Source: Tillus elongatus (Eukaryota > Arthropoda > Insecta > Coleoptera > Cleridae). Taken from it: DNA of 64,000 nucleotides. Below the pieces are notes generated by a model that searched no databases, was not told where the DNA came from, and saw only the letters and a list, made by a program, of their open reading frames with translations. Below are positions 1-10,772 of this stretch, piece by piece (positions within the stretch are counted from its first letter, which is position 1; each line of letters opens with the position of its first letter). The translations under genes and the position numbers were made by a program. The DNA is taken from positions 167,548,533 through 167,612,532 of the forward strand of contig OZ023265.1 in assembly GCA_964006375.1 (NCBI GenBank), read 5' to 3'.

Positions 1-47
<47 letters not shown>
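1..47. repeat. (AT)n microsatellite
   Basis: Uninterrupted AT dinucleotide run that continues beyond the left edge of the window. It directly precedes a hammerhead-bearing inverted repeat. Confidence 0.97.
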
Positions 48-51
<4 letters not shown>

Positions 52-254
52 CGGAATGTTGCACCACACTGTAATCACTTTTAAATATACACTTTATTTG
101 TTTGCTGTACTTTTTGTGATTTTTTTAGTTGACCGCAGTTTCGAACCGTCCTGGTTCATCGTCAGTAGCGTGCTGATGAATGAACCAGGACGGTTCGAAA
201 CTGCAGTCTACGTAAACAGCTAAAAAATCACAAAAATTGCAGCAAACAAATAAA

Positions 255-262
<8 letters not shown>
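48..262. mobile_element. PLE-like inverted 3'-end pair, hammerhead family beta
   Basis: An imperfect inverted repeat pairs about 86-158 with about 183-262, with the centre near 165-172. The arms share a T-rich outer block (TTTATTTGTTTGCTG and its complement) and an inner block containing GAACCGTCCTGGTTC. The plus strand holds a complete hammerhead-like core. The minus strand holds a similar core (CTGACGA, 159-165) that lacks a convincing stem I. The left side has about 38 extra bases (48-85) not mirrored on the right, the same asymmetry as in the PLE dimers at 11.9 and 45.8 kb. No coding sequence remains. It is called PLE-like by analogy with those loci; another retrozyme-type element is possible. 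Confidence 0.6.
168..213 (+). ncRNA. Hammerhead ribozyme motif (type I-like, family beta)
   Basis: Core CTGATGA lies at 173-179 and GAAA at 197-200. Stem II pairs GAACC (182-186) with GGTTC (192-196). Stem III pairs ACT (200-202) with AGT (205-207) around a 2-nt GC loop. The predicted cleavage site is GTC, after 208. Stem I pairs 168-172 with 209-213, including G-U pairs. Two unpaired nucleotides (AT, 180-181) separate the core from stem II, whereas the canonical hammerhead has none. Activity is inferred, not shown. Confidence 0.7.

Positions 263-312
<50 letters not shown>
256..312. repeat. (AT)n microsatellite
   Basis: AT run abutting the right arm of the first inverted repeat. Confidence 0.97.
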
Positions 313-316
<4 letters not shown>

Positions 317-330
317 CAATAAGTTTTGAA

Positions 331-425
331 TATTTCATCCCCTAACGCTAACTTTGTTAGAAAAATGACCGTCAGGACTTGAAAATGTGTTTTGGTGAAT
401 TGGGTTCTCCAAGAGTGTACTTAAT
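331..425 (+). mobile_element. Decayed PLE 3' end, hammerhead family alpha
   Basis: The block contains GCTAACTTTGTTAG, CCGTCAGGACTT, a GTGTTTTGGTGAATTGGG stretch and CCAAGAGTGTACTTAATA. These match, in order, the 3' ends of the PLE copies at 12.0 and 49.7 kb. The CTGATGA and GAAA parts of the ribozyme core are mutated, so it is probably inactive. Confidence 0.6.
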
Positions 426-484
426 ATCTTTATTGATCCGACGACTATTATACATAGTAGTATTCACATGTAAAATTAAAAAAG

Positions 485-763
485 TGCGCAAGTGCGTTAT
501 GGTAGCGAATTTTTATTAAATGCTTCCAATTTGAATAACTCAATTTGCTATAAACCTGGAAAGTTTAATTTTGGTATATAGTAAGGTCTTTACCAGGACA
601 TCATGAAAATACTGTGTTATTTTGTGAGATACTATGATTTTTCAGAAAAAGCTTTTTTTTTATGAAGACTGGTCCGATCGAACTCGTCCGCGGCGGTCTT
701 AATTAAATGACGATATGTGGCAAGTTTCGTTAAAATCAGTTTAGTATTTTTTGAGTTATCACT

Positions 764-849
<86 letters not shown>

Positions 850-918
850 AATATTTTTGCAAAGTCTCACCATCGATACCTCTCTAATTGCGATTTTTAA
901 AATAAAAATTCGCTAATA
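485..918 (+). mobile_element. Compact T-element copy (non-autonomous, (AT)n-bearing)
   Basis: It opens with GCAAGTGCGTTATGGTAGCG, the start motif shared by many copies in this window. It then has an internal block ending in AGTTATCACTCGGATA, an (AT)n tract (767-847), and a final hairpin-like end (GCGATTTTT and AAAAATTCGC, about 881-917). This is the shortest complete arrangement of start motif, block A, (AT)n, block B and end hairpin seen here. It has no coding capacity. The architecture resembles Helentron-associated DINE/HINE elements, but mechanism and family are inference. Confidence 0.55.
767..847. repeat. (AT)n microsatellite inside T-element
   Basis: AT run between the conserved A and B blocks of the compact T-element. 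Confidence 0.97.
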
Positions 919-1341
919 GAAAACAAATACCACAACGTTACTGCAAGACCCATGTATACACAGTCAAAAGACTATAATATAAAACATAAAATATAACATG
1001 TGTGGTACAAGATAAAAACAGTAAGTATATAACTAGACGTAGACTGCTTACACCCTTACAAAAACACACTCGTCTAATGGCTAAAACTCATTATACATCA
1101 ATTCACTAGTGGCTCTACTAAACTGCTTTAAAAGACTGTATATTATTTATTTCGTGTGGTAGCACTATATGCAGTTTTATTCCCATATAATATGAAGATC
1201 TTTTCTACTACACTTTTGTACATTTCTCTTGGTAATGGTAACACCAAATTAGTACTTGGGGTCTTGTAATTGTATACACCACCACGATTTGTTGTTAATT
1301 TGTGCTTTGGTGCTTAATTTTAAAATCAGGGCAAAGAAATC

Positions 1342-1343
<2 letters not shown>
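919..1343. other. Unassigned AT-rich DNA
   Basis: No open frame, repeat arm or RNA motif stands out. Possible remnants of T-element sequence are too diverged to call. Confidence 0.5.
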
Positions 1344-1435
<92 letters not shown>

Positions 1436-1442
1436 GTATGTA
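1344..1442. repeat. (AT)n followed by (TATG)n
   Basis: An AT run to about 1422 passes into five TATG units. A compound microsatellite. Confidence 0.97.
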
Positions 1443-1469
1443 TCATATGTATGTATACACAAAGGCAGT

Positions 1470-1700
1470 GACATAATGTGAAACTCCATGAACAGAGGCT
1501 TACACGAATTTACACACGAGGTAAAGAAACAAAGCTACTCGAGGATAGTTATACAAAGCAGCGTCATAACGTAAAGCTTTATGACCAGAGGCTTACAAAA
1601 ACTTTAAGGGGGGGCTATATGCCAGTGTGTGTGGGAGTGTCAAAACGTGAAGCTTCCTGAACAGAGGCTTGCAAGAACTTAAAGGCGAGGCAAAGGCCAT
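1470..1700. repeat. Diverged minisatellite, about 3 units
   Basis: Three units begin near 1470, 1564 and 1638. Each reads roughly CATAACGTGAAGCT..C, then GAACAGAGGCTTAC or a variant, then an AACTTAAAGG-like tail. Unit spacing is about 94 and 74 bases. No coding function is apparent. Confidence 0.6.
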
Positions 1701-2025
1701 GCACCTTACTTTTTTTTTTTTAATAATGAAAACATTCACCATCGTCGGCACAAACCTCAAAAGATCACTCCAAAATACAACCTGGAAAAGGCGTTTTTAT
1801 GCATAGTAGATATTTTTTTATCTGATTCAATCAATGCTCAATAAAGAGCTTAAAATTTAAATGACTTGGAACGCGTAGCTAAAAACACTGGTCACAAAAT
1901 TACATTGAATGTCCCGGCCAAAACTGCTCTGCCAATGTATCACCTAGAAGCTTTAAGGTTGCAAGGGCTTGCAATGATGGTCAAAACGTATCCAGCCTTA
2001 CACAAAGCACTACGAAAAATCTTAA
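1701..2025. other. Unassigned DNA
   Basis: A short open frame (1866-2051) has no recognisable domain and ends in the inverted repeat that follows. Nothing else can be supported. Confidence 0.4.
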
Positions 2026-2149
2026 AATATAAATATAGCAAAACACGTTAAGTTGGTTAAATCAGATTTTAAGTTAAACTTCGATTTAAACAACTTAACG
2101 TGTTTTGCTATATTTATATTACGAAGTTTAACTTAAAATCTGATTTAAC
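2026..2149. repeat. Interleaved inverted repeats, order A-B-A'-B'
   Basis: Segment A (2026-2055, 30 nt) is exactly complementary to A' (2091-2120). Segment B (2056-2083, 28 nt) is exactly complementary to B' (2122-2149). The order is A, B, 7-nt gap, A', B', so the two helices interlock like an H-type pseudoknot instead of nesting as a simple hairpin. The arms match perfectly, which suggests recent formation. Confidence 0.9.
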
Positions 2150-2530
2150 TAACTGAATCATTTTCTGTATCTTAGTATCAATAACTGATTATCCCACTTA
2201 TTTTTATATCTGCCATCAAAATAAATCACACATTTTATCCAAGCAATGCCAATAAAACTTTGCTAATTAAAATCGGATATGTAAAGTGATTCACATTTAC
2301 ACAAATTGTATTAGTCATATAAGTAATGCTTATCTATTTTGATTTCAATTAGTGCCACTTACTTTGACCTTTTTTCTAATGTTGTTTCAATTCTTTACAT
2401 TTACGGTATAAAAAAGACCAAACATCATGTTTCTCAATAAAATACTAGTGGTACATTTCCTGTGTAAACAATGTGACTACCACATGCTTCTCTAAGTGAC
2501 GACTGCAACCTCTGATGCACACGTGATATG
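2150..2530. other. Unassigned AT-rich DNA
   Basis: No coding or structural feature recognised. Confidence 0.5.
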
Positions 2531-2625
2531 TACATTTCAGGGAACCCAGTACACCACAATACATTTTTAAGATCTGACTATCGTCTCGCTAACAACGTTA
2601 GGGTCATCCCAAGGGTGAATAATCT
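2531..2625 (-). mobile_element. Decayed PLE 3' end, hammerhead family alpha
   Basis: The minus strand reads GATGACCCTAACGTTGTTAG, then CGAGACGATAGTCAGATC, then TGTATTGTGGTGTACTGGG. This is the order of the alpha hammerhead followed by the PLE 3' tail. The core has lost CTGATGA (now GGGATGA) and GAAA (now GAGA), so it is probably inactive. Confidence 0.6.
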
Positions 2626-2647
2626 GAGTATATAATTACATGTAATC

Positions 2648-2732
2648 ACAACGATGCAAATGAGAGATCCATAAAAAATAATCACTCGATATGGAAATTT
2701 GAGATGCCTTCGTCCCGCACTTATTACTGTTA
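2648..2732. repeat. Dispersed repeat fragment R
   Basis: The sequence from CAAATGAGAGAT through ATCACTCGATATGGAAATTT to CTTCGTCCCGCA recurs at about 12712-12785 in the same orientation. The family is not recognised. LINE-1w begins immediately after it. Confidence 0.6.
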
Positions 2733-4267
2733 TAAGTTAAACAAAGCCCTCTCGAGCTCCAACGGCAGCAAACCTTTCTGGACTCATGCTAAATTTATAG
2801 GGAATAATTCCTGCAAGAGCACGTTTCCACCTCTTGTTTCAGGGGATGAAATTGTTTCTACCGCCCTGGGAGGGCTGAACTTTTTGCCTCGTTGTTCGCC
2901 GACAATTCTACTCTCAACTCACCTCCAAATGTTCAACCACCAACAGTCCCAATGTCGCGCATATATTGACTGATATCATTTTTAAAACTAAAAAGGCACG
3001 AAAGATGCTCTCTTCTCTTAATACCAGGAAAGCCTCTGGCCTTGACGAGATCCCAGCAATTGATCTCAAAAAATGCGCACCAGAACTTACTCCTGTCCTG
3101 ATTCGTCTGTTTCAGACATCTTACAATAGAGGCATATTCCCTAGTAACTGAAAAACTGATAGAGTACAACCCGTCCCCAAGAAAGGATTCAAAGCGCTTC
3201 CTAGTAACTACATGCTTATTTCTCTCCTTTCAGTCGTCTCTAAAGTGATGGAAAAGTATATAAACACTGAATTACTAAAATTTCTTGAAAAACACAGTCT
3301 AATCCACGACAGGCAGTATGGATTCCGTCAGCGCAGATCAACTGCCGATCTCCTTTCCTTTGTCACCCATTCTTGGAACAAGTCTATGAAACTACACGGT
3401 GAATCCCAGATTGTCGCTCTAGACATATGCAAATAATTCGACCAGGTCTGTCACGCAGCGCTGCTTAATAAACTTCCGGCCTATGGCCTACCGCCAAAAC
3501 CCTGTACCTGGACAGCAAATTTCCTCTCCAACCGGAGCATTTCCGTTGTCGTGGATGGCCATTCATCTAAACTCTATCCAATTAATGCAGAAGTCCCTCA
3601 AAGTTCAGCTTTAGCCGCTGCTTTGTTTCTTCTCCACGTCAATGCCCTCCTCTCTAGCACATCCAATCCAGTTCACAGTTACGCGGACGACAGCACCCTC
3701 CACTCAAATATACAATATTCTAAGTCTGTCTCTTTAGCCCAATTAGATAAGGATCGCAGACTCATGGGGGGTTCTGTGTCTGTGGATCTCCAAAAAATAT
3801 TGGACTGGGGAAGTAGAAATCTTGTACAATTCAACTCCACCAAATCTCAGTCTTGCTTTCTATCTCGTAAGAGATACACCAGCCCTAGACACATCACAAT
3901 GAACAACCAAGTTATTGAAAGTAATGCATCCATTTCACTTATTGGCGTTTCTGTAGATTGAAATCTCAGTTGGCAGCAACATGTTACATAAATTGCAGAA
4001 GCGGTTGTTAAGAAATTAGGTTTCCTCTTCCGAGCTCGCAAATACTTTTCACCAGCTAATCTTTATACCTTATATACTTCACAAATAAGGCCAAACCTCG
4101 AATATTGCTCCCACATCTGGGGTGCCGCTGCCGCTTCTACACTCGCTATCCTGGACTCCATTCAGAAGAGAGCTATACGTCTCATCGATGACCCTACCCT
4201 CACCCACAGGCTGCCATCCCTTGCCCACCGACGTGCCATTGGTGATATCTCTCTCTCTCTCTCTCTG

Positions 4268-4341
<74 letters not shown>

Positions 4342-4660
4342 GCACGGGCACTGCTCAGAGGAGCTTTCTTCCATAGTTCCTCCACCTGCTGCCCCCAATA
4401 GATCTACCAAGAGAACAGAGCGAATGCGCCCTTCTACTGTTTAGGTCACCAGACATAGAACATCTTGTTATGGCCGCTCTTTTGTCCCGAGGATTTCCAA
4501 GTTGTGAAATTCCTTGCCGGCACATGTTTTTCCTTCTCCTCCGAACCTCCAAACCTTCAAGTCCAGAATTAAAAAGTTGCCTCTTTCCTCCTCGTCGACA
4601 CCCACGGTACGATAGTATTTTGGCTGTAAGCTCTCGTGGTGTATTTTTGAAATGTAAAAA
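2733..4660 (+). mobile_element. LINE-1w copy 1, 5'-truncated, ORF broken
   Basis: A non-LTR retrotransposon of the APE-endonuclease type (Jockey/CR1-like group; clade not settled). The frame runs through the linker before the RT (KPFWTHAKFIGNN) and the RT fingers and palm: ASGLDEIPA, SLLSVVSKVMEKYI, IHDRQYGFRQRRSTADLL, LDI.KAFDQV, a degraded VPQGSAL and YADDSTLH. The C-terminal part then reads NLEYCSHIWGAAAAS, and in other copies LWNSLPAHVF. In-frame stops (for example after CK at 3434) and frameshifts inactivate it. An (AT)n tract interrupts the C-terminal coding part at 4269-4339. The 3' end is about 4660, after GTGGTGTATTTTTGAAATG and an A-run. Eight copies of this family occur in the window. 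Confidence 0.9.
4269..4339. repeat. (AT)n expansion inside LINE-1w coding DNA
   Basis: Other copies read (CT)n then TTATAGATATCTGCACGG here. In this copy the TATAGATAT stretch has grown into about 35 AT units, breaking the frame between LSLSL and the HG codons. Confidence 0.95.
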
Positions 4661-5107
4661 AAATCATTTCATTAAATATCTTTCTGAGGCGAATAGATTA
4701 TCACAGCTATGTGGAAGTTATTATTCAATTTGCAGCACTATTTTCAAAGCGAGCATATTGACTTGGTGTGTAGTAAGTTGAATAAGCAGTACTTTGTTAT
4801 TTCTTCAGTGAAGGATCTTTTGCTTGAAGACAAGTTAATAGATGTATATTATGCGTTGGTATATTCTGTTGTAAATTACAATATTATACACTGGGGCGGC
4901 GAAGCCGGGGGCTTCAGAGTATTTATACGCCAGAAGCCTATTATACGTAAAAAGTTTGGAGTAAGGCGACTGGAGTCGTGTCCGACATGTTTTCCAAGCA
5001 AGCAAATTATTACTTTCACAGGGATTTATTTGTATAAGTTGTGCTCCGTTCATATCTACAAAGATCAGATCACAACAGTAGGAGGTTATTATGAAACTAG
5101 GTATTTA
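4661..5107 (+). mobile_element. Fragment of a second LINE, RT C-terminal region
   Basis: A frame reads LSEANRLSQLCGSYYSI, then ISSVKDLLLEDKLIDVYYAL, VYSVVNYNIIHWGG, PIIRK.FGVRRLESC and IITFTGIYLYKLCSVHIYK. This pattern (YYALVYS..NY.I..WGG, then IIR and FSK/YKL) is typical of the region after the RT thumb in insect LINEs. It is unrelated to LINE-1w and has one frameshift around CPTCFPSKQ. It ends where the inverted LINE-1w copy 2 begins. Confidence 0.65.
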
Positions 5108-7937
5108 TTTCAACAACACACCACAAGGGCTCACAGCCTAAATACTATCGTACCATGAGTGCCGACAAGGAGGAAAGAGGCAACTTGTTAATTCTGGACT
5201 GGAAGGTTTGGAGGTTCAGAGGAGAAGGAAAAACATGTGCCGGCAAGGAATTCCACAAGTCGGAAGTCCTCGGGACAACAGAACGGCCATAACAAGATGT
5301 TCTATGTCTGGTGACCTGGACAGTAAAAGGGTGCATTCGCTCTGTTCCCCTGGTAGATTTGTTGCGGGCAGTAGGTGAAGGAACTATGGAAGTAAGCTCC
5401 TGTGAACAGTGCCCGTGCAGATATCTATAAAAGAGAGAGAGAGAGGTCACCAACGGCACGTCGATGGGAAAGCGATGGCAGACTTTGGGTGAGGGTAGGT
5501 TCACCGATAAGACGTATAGCTCTCTTCTGAATGGAGTCCAGGATAGCGAGTGTAGAAGCGACAGCGGCACCCCAGATGTGGGAGCGGTATTCGAGGTTTG
5601 GCCTTATTTGTGAAGTATATAAGGTATAGAGATTAGCTGGTGAAAAGTATTTGCGAGCCCGGAAGAGGAAACCTAATTTCTTAGCAGCCACTTCTGCAAT
5701 TGTGACATGTTGGTGCCAATTGAGATTTCGATCCACAGAAATGCCAACAAGTGAAAATGACTCATTACTTTGAATAACTTGGTTGCTCATTGTGATGGGT
5801 CAACGGCTGGTGTATCTGTTATGAGATAGAAAGCAAGACTGAGATTTGGTGGAGTTGAATTGTACAAGATTTCTACTTCCCCAGTCTAATATTTTTTGGA
5901 GATGCACAGAGACAGAACCCTCCATGAGTCTGCGATCCTCATCTAATAAAGAGATATTGTATATTTGAGTGAAGGGTGCTGTCGTCCGCGTAACTGTGAA
6001 CTGGGTTGGATGTGCTAGAGAGGAGGTCATTGATATTGGAAAAGAAACAAAGTAGGGGCTAAACCTAACCCTTCAGGGACTCTTGCATTAATTGGATACC
6101 GTTTAGAGGAATGGCCATCCACGACAACAGAAATGCTTCGGTTATAGAGGAAATTTGCTGTCCAGGTACAGAGTTTTGGTGGTAGGCCATAGACCGGAAA
6201 TTTATTAAGCAGCACTGCGAGCTAGACCTGGTCGAATGCTTTGGATATGTCCAGAGCGACAATCTGGGATTCACCGTGTAGTTCCATAGACTTGTTCCAA
6301 GAATGGGTGACAAAGAAAAGGAGGTCGGCAGTTGATCTGCGCTAGCGGAATCCATACCGCCTATCATGGATTAGACTGTGTTTTTCAAGAAATTTTAGTA
6401 GTTCGGTGTTTATATACTTTTCTATCACTATAGAGACGACTGAAAGGAGAGAAATAGGCCTGTAGTTGCTAGGAAGCGTTTTGGATCCCTTTTTGGGGAC
6501 GGGTTGTACTCGAGCAGTTTTCCAGTTACTAGCGAATATGCTTCTATTGTAAGATGTCTGAAACAGACAAGTCAGGACAGGAGGAAGTTCTGGTGCGCAT
6601 TTTTGAGAACAATTGCTGGGATCTCGTCAAGGCCATAGGCTTTCCTGGTATCAAGAAAAGAGAGCATCTTTCGTACCTTTTTAGTTTTGAAAATGATATC
6701 CGTCAATTTATGCGCGACATTGGGGACTGTTGGTGGTTGAACGTTTGAAGGTGGGTTGAGAGTTGAATTGCCGGCGCACAAAGAGGCAAAAAGTTCAGCC
6801 TTGCCCAGGGCGGTAGAAACAATTTCATCCCCTGAAACAAGAGGTGGGAACGTGCTCTGGCGGAAATTATTCCCAATAGATTTAGCAAGAGTCCAGAAGG
6901 GTTTGCTGCCGTTGGCGCTTGGGAGGACTTTGTTTTTGATGTGGTTATTAAACGAGTTTTTTTCTTGACTGGGATTGTGTAGAAGCGCTTTGTGAGCTTT
7001 GACCTTTTCAAGTTTGGTCTTGTCACAGGATTTAGAAAATCAGGGCTTTTGAGTGGCTGAAGAGGTTTTCTGTGTACGTGGAATAAATAATTCCATGCCA
7101 GCTTGGATAATTTCGGTGGCGTTTTGTGAGATATCAGAGGGGTCAGCATGAGAGAAGCAGACACACGCCCATGGAAATGAGGCAAAGTAATCCCGCATTT
7201 CGTCCCAGTTCGCGGAGTTGTAGCGCCAAACGATACGTGGGTGTGATGACTGTGTGACCTCGGGTTGCATTGCGCAGGAAGCAGTGACCATGTCGTGGTC
7301 CGAGCGACCAAGGAGGGTGGTGACTGATGTCCTATAGCATTCAAATTTTGTAGTAAGAAGGAGATCCAAGGGATTTGAGCTGTGTGTTGGGATGCGAGGA
7401 AAGTAAGTAGGTTGCTGAACCATGTTGGCTAAAGAATTTCTGACTGCAAAGGCCTCCGCTGCTCTCCCCTGTGGATCGGTTTTTGAAGATACTAGCCATT
7501 CCTTATTATGAACATTGAAGTCACCAAGAATAGGGACCTCGGAGGAAGGATATTCAGAAATCAGATTGTCGGTTTTTTTCAGAAAGGTAGCGGAAGAGCT
7601 GGACAAAGTTGTTGTCAGAAGGTGACCAGTAAATGCAACAGATGAACTTAGTTGCAGCCCTGAGAGAGTTTTTCCAAAGTATATCTTTTCTTCCAGCTTC
7701 TGAATTGGGGAGCCTGGTGCAGGGTAGATTGCTACGAACGTATGCGCACACACTTCCATGCAATCTGTAAGGAGATCATACCCTGTGAAATTAAGGTGAC
7801 TAGTGGCTGTTTTAGCGCTGATTTGGGTTTTGGTGAGGAAGAGGAGTTGGGGCCTATTAGCCTGGAGGAAATGGTGAACGGAGTTCAGATTAGAATTTAG
7901 GCCACATATATTCGAGAAGGATATGTTAAATCTTGAT
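5108..7937 (-). mobile_element. LINE-1w copy 2 with endonuclease and RT, broken
   Basis: This is the longest LINE-1w copy. Reading on the minus strand, the apurinic-type endonuclease starts near 7937 (SFSNICGLNSNL) and includes ILGDFNVHNKEWL (a GDFN motif) and the catalytic SDHDMV. A linker (KSPDFLNPVTRP) and the RT follow. The RT carries ASGLDEIPA-like, RRSTADLL-like, AGVPQG-like and YADD-like positions, several of them mutated (RVPEGLGLAP, and YADD lost to frameshift). The C-terminal region ends with LWNSLPAHVFPSP. The 3' end abuts 5108 (complement of GGTGTGTTGTTGAAA). Multiple frameshifts and stops make it inactive. Its 3' end faces that of copy 1 across 447 bp. Confidence 0.9.
7040..7937 (-). 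pseudogene. APE-type endonuclease domain of LINE-1w
   Basis: A continuous frame of about 240 codons (7040-7759) plus the upstream stretch to 7937 covers most of an exonuclease-endonuclease-phosphatase domain. The visible pieces are an N-terminal N.CGLNSNL segment, a VAIYPAPGSP strand, the metal-binding GDFNVHNKEWL, an NPLDLLLT strand and the SDHDMV catalytic histidine. In LINEs this domain nicks the target DNA to prime reverse transcription. A frameshift after the EN domain separates it from the RT. It is the only endonuclease of this family left in the window; all other copies are truncated 3' of it. Confidence 0.8.
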
Positions 7938-8027
7938 GCCGGGTATAGAAACGCTTGGTATAGAAACCACTTAACAGTTAATAAGTTTGCTTACTAGGTA
8001 TAAAAAACACCCGCGTAATTGGGGGCA

Positions 8028-8420
8028 AACATAAACAATATGCTACCGGAGGGTGTAAAGACTGTAGATACACTTAAACAATTTAAAATAAATATAAAAG
8101 ATCTTCTGGAGGACTGCTTTTACACGATAGATGAGCTCAGGGCTCACTTGGCAGCGTCGTGACGACAATGCCCGCTGTAGACAAATAACTTGGCGAGGTT
8201 TTTGGCTTGCGATCGTACTATAGTAATTTGATTTGTTCTAATAAGGGCATTTGTCGTTTTTGACTGTTTTTAATATGTGTGTTTTTATTGTGTATTTTGC
8301 ACTTTGTTCTTTATTTTTTTATATTCTGACCAAATGTTGTATGGTATTTTTATTTGGCTTGCTTCATGTATATATGGTACCCACAGGTGACCAATAAACT
8401 AAACTAAACTAAACTAACTA
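8028..8420 (+). mobile_element. 3' end of a third LINE with (CTAAA)n tail
   Basis: A short frame 8040-8162 ends a LINE ORF2 (LPEGVKTVDTLKQFK, KDLLEDCFYTIDEL). This is the usual C-terminal pattern in which residues after a WN.LP motif form a charged helix. A T-rich 3' UTR follows, then CAATAAACTAAACTAAAC, four CTAAA-type units. Such short tandem tails mark the 3' end of several LINE groups. The 5' part is missing. Confidence 0.65.
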
Positions 8421-10340
8421 AAGATCCGACATCGTGACACTCTATTCTGAAACATTTTGAAATGCCTTGACACATGTCTTGAATAATATTTTATATTTCT
8501 TCTGCCACTTAAACTAAAATAATTTGTAATTAGCTGAAACAAAAAATGTTTGCCCACTTACCATTGTTTTTTGACAACTTTTCAAAACGATAACACTGAA
8601 AGCAATCAGTTATAAATTTAAACAAACACTGATTCGTGAATATTGACACCTTCATGGAAAGCGCGTGCAAAATCACTATCGCTAATTTCAAACTGATTCG
8701 TTTTGCTGATACATCCTCTAGAAAAAATTCGCAGTTGTTGTCCAATACAGAGAAACTAACATGTGTACGTGGAAATCCCGATTTGTGAGTAATTATGTAT
8801 GAGAAACAACATACATCTTATAAATTATTGTTAGTAATAAAAAGTACCACACTGTTTATTTTTTCTTAGGTTGATAAGTAGTTATATTTATTTAAGTACA
8901 TAATATATAAGCATATATGTAGTTTACACTACACTGCATTTGAAACACATTTATTTCTTAGCTTAATTAGTCATAAAATCAACTTTTTTATAGTAATCTA
9001 GTCAGTTACAGCAATGTAAACGCACCAGGACAAAGCATACGATGATTCAAGCTATGGTATTTCACGCTGGGAAGAACAAAATGCTGCAATCATGTCTTCG
9101 ATTACTGGGAAGAACTACATCATTGATTTTGACAGATTTGAATGGTTCATTCTTTGTTTTCTACAGATCTAATAAGTAAATAAACCGCAACACATAATTA
9201 TCTTAACGGACTTTATGTAACACACGACAAGTCACAGATAGAGGGCCGTCAGGATATTTTTTTTAAGTAAACAAACACATATTAATCGACACTCACCGCT
9301 TTAGTTGACAGCAGAGAAGGACGTGCTTGTAGTTTCTAAACCTGTGCAATAAAAGGTAAACCACTGTAAGTGTCCAGCTCAACCTTGTCTAATATATATC
9401 TCTCATTTAAATCAAGACATATTCAGTATCCTAAATATCCCTTAAACATGGTACTAAAACAACTGTCTTTATATGTATATAATTGCAACAACTCATTAAT
9501 AAAGCATATCATGTCAGTATTAATACAAAAGGGCTCTGCTTTGCCCTCGCCATTACCTTAGGCCTAAGGTAGCGCGGCCTGGGTACAGCAGACCAGGCAC
9601 GCTGTACGAACGTACCCGCAACTTTACATACCCAGAGGTTATGGCACCTTACAGACCAATCCAGGTCTTACATTTATGTGCCCCGCCCGGGGGCCTCCAC
9701 TTGACCCCTGCCGGCCAGACAAAGCAGATCCGAGACCCGATCACTATAACTACGTGAGACAGTCTAATTAGTAACCATATAACTACAGCACACGTGGCTC
9801 TTAATATAATTTCTAAATATCTAGCAATTGTCAGTAAATATTTAATCCCCCTGTATAATAACCAACCCAGGTATATTCTCATAATAATTACTGCTATCTG
9901 AATTATATTATTAGCTATAATGAACCAAGACACTTAGCGAGTAGGTACTCACCTGAACTGCAAAATTCAGTTATCACATAAACTAATATGCACTGTATTA
10001 ACTATAATTAATCTTTACTATAAAATGCACTACGAACAAGCCCTTCCTAACTCACTCTCTTTCAACTAGTAAATGGGTGAAACATATCTAGTTGCAGATA
10101 CATTAAACGTTTCAGTTTCTTTATGTTATCTACGCATAAAGATTGGGTGGTTGATAGACCCTTAACACACTTGAGTTCCTCTGCGTTCGCAGTGTCGTTA
10201 AGTATCATACAAAATATCAGATGGTACAGTTTCCACTAAAGATTATGTTTAAAACTTACGTTACATTTATATCCAGTCATTAGTTGTTGTCCTTACTAGG
10301 TGAAACCGTTCCATACTAAATTTAACTTTCACAAACTTTT
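8421..10340. other. Unassigned region, one GC-rich island
   Basis: There is no supported gene. A GC-rich patch at about 9543-9745 stands out from AT-rich surroundings. It includes a TTAGGCCTAA palindrome, GCGCGGCCTGGG and CCCCGCCCGGGGGCC. Weak frames at 8530-8745 and 9649-9933 on the minus strand have no recognisable domain. Confidence 0.4.
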
Positions 10341-10772
10341 GTAATAAACAAAATATGTTTCAATTCAACAATGAGTTTTTTGAACAAACGCAAGGCACGG
10401 CAATGGGCAACCCGCTGTTGCAGACCATTTCATGAGTAGATTTGAAACACATCTTGAAAATGAAAGTGAGTATTTTCCTATAGAGGGTGGTTTCGTTACG
10501 TTGATGATATTTTCGCAGTGTTTAACACAAACATTTGCAGAATAGAAGATTTTATTGCCAAACTAAACAATAAATTTGATTTCATAAAATTTACCCAGGA
10601 ATAGTTATCAAAAATAAAGGCACTTTAGAATTCGATGTACATAAAAAGTAAACCACCACTCTAAGCCACATTCCGAATGACTCGCATCATACGCACGCAC
10701 AAAAATGTCCAGTCTTAATTTTTTAGTCAACAGATTAATTAATTTACCTCTTAGTAAAAGTACATTATTTTT
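10341..10772 (+). pseudogene. PLE reverse-transcriptase fragment
   Basis: The reading follows the intact PLE ORFs at 46-49 kb: FQFNNEFFEQT.GTAMGNPL (RT motif B), then MSRFETHLEN.SEYFP, VDDIFAVFNTN (motif C, first residue lost), EDFIAKLNN.FDFIKFT, NKGTLEFDV, IPNDSHHTHAQK and a trailing INLPLSKS. Several small deletions and frameshifts break it. It is cut off on the right by LINE-1w copy 3, and neither the GIY-YIG part nor the 3' end is present. Confidence 0.8.

Noticed and set aside
632..862. Open frames consisting mainly of alternating Tyr-Ile (here and at every other (AT)n tract)
   Set aside because: They are translations of AT dinucleotide repeats with no conserved flanking protein sequence.
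4709..5158. Independent host gene of 149 codons
   Set aside because: Sequence pattern is that of a LINE RT C-terminal region, and its end runs into LINE-1w 3' sequence.
8530..8745. Minus-strand 71-codon frame ending near a GTAAGT donor-like site
   Set aside because: Could be an exon, but there is no recognisable domain, no partner exon and no conservation evidence from one sequence.
9649..9933. 94-codon hydrophobic minus-strand frame beside a GC-rich patch
   Set aside because: No family resemblance. Hydrophobicity follows from AT-rich codons.
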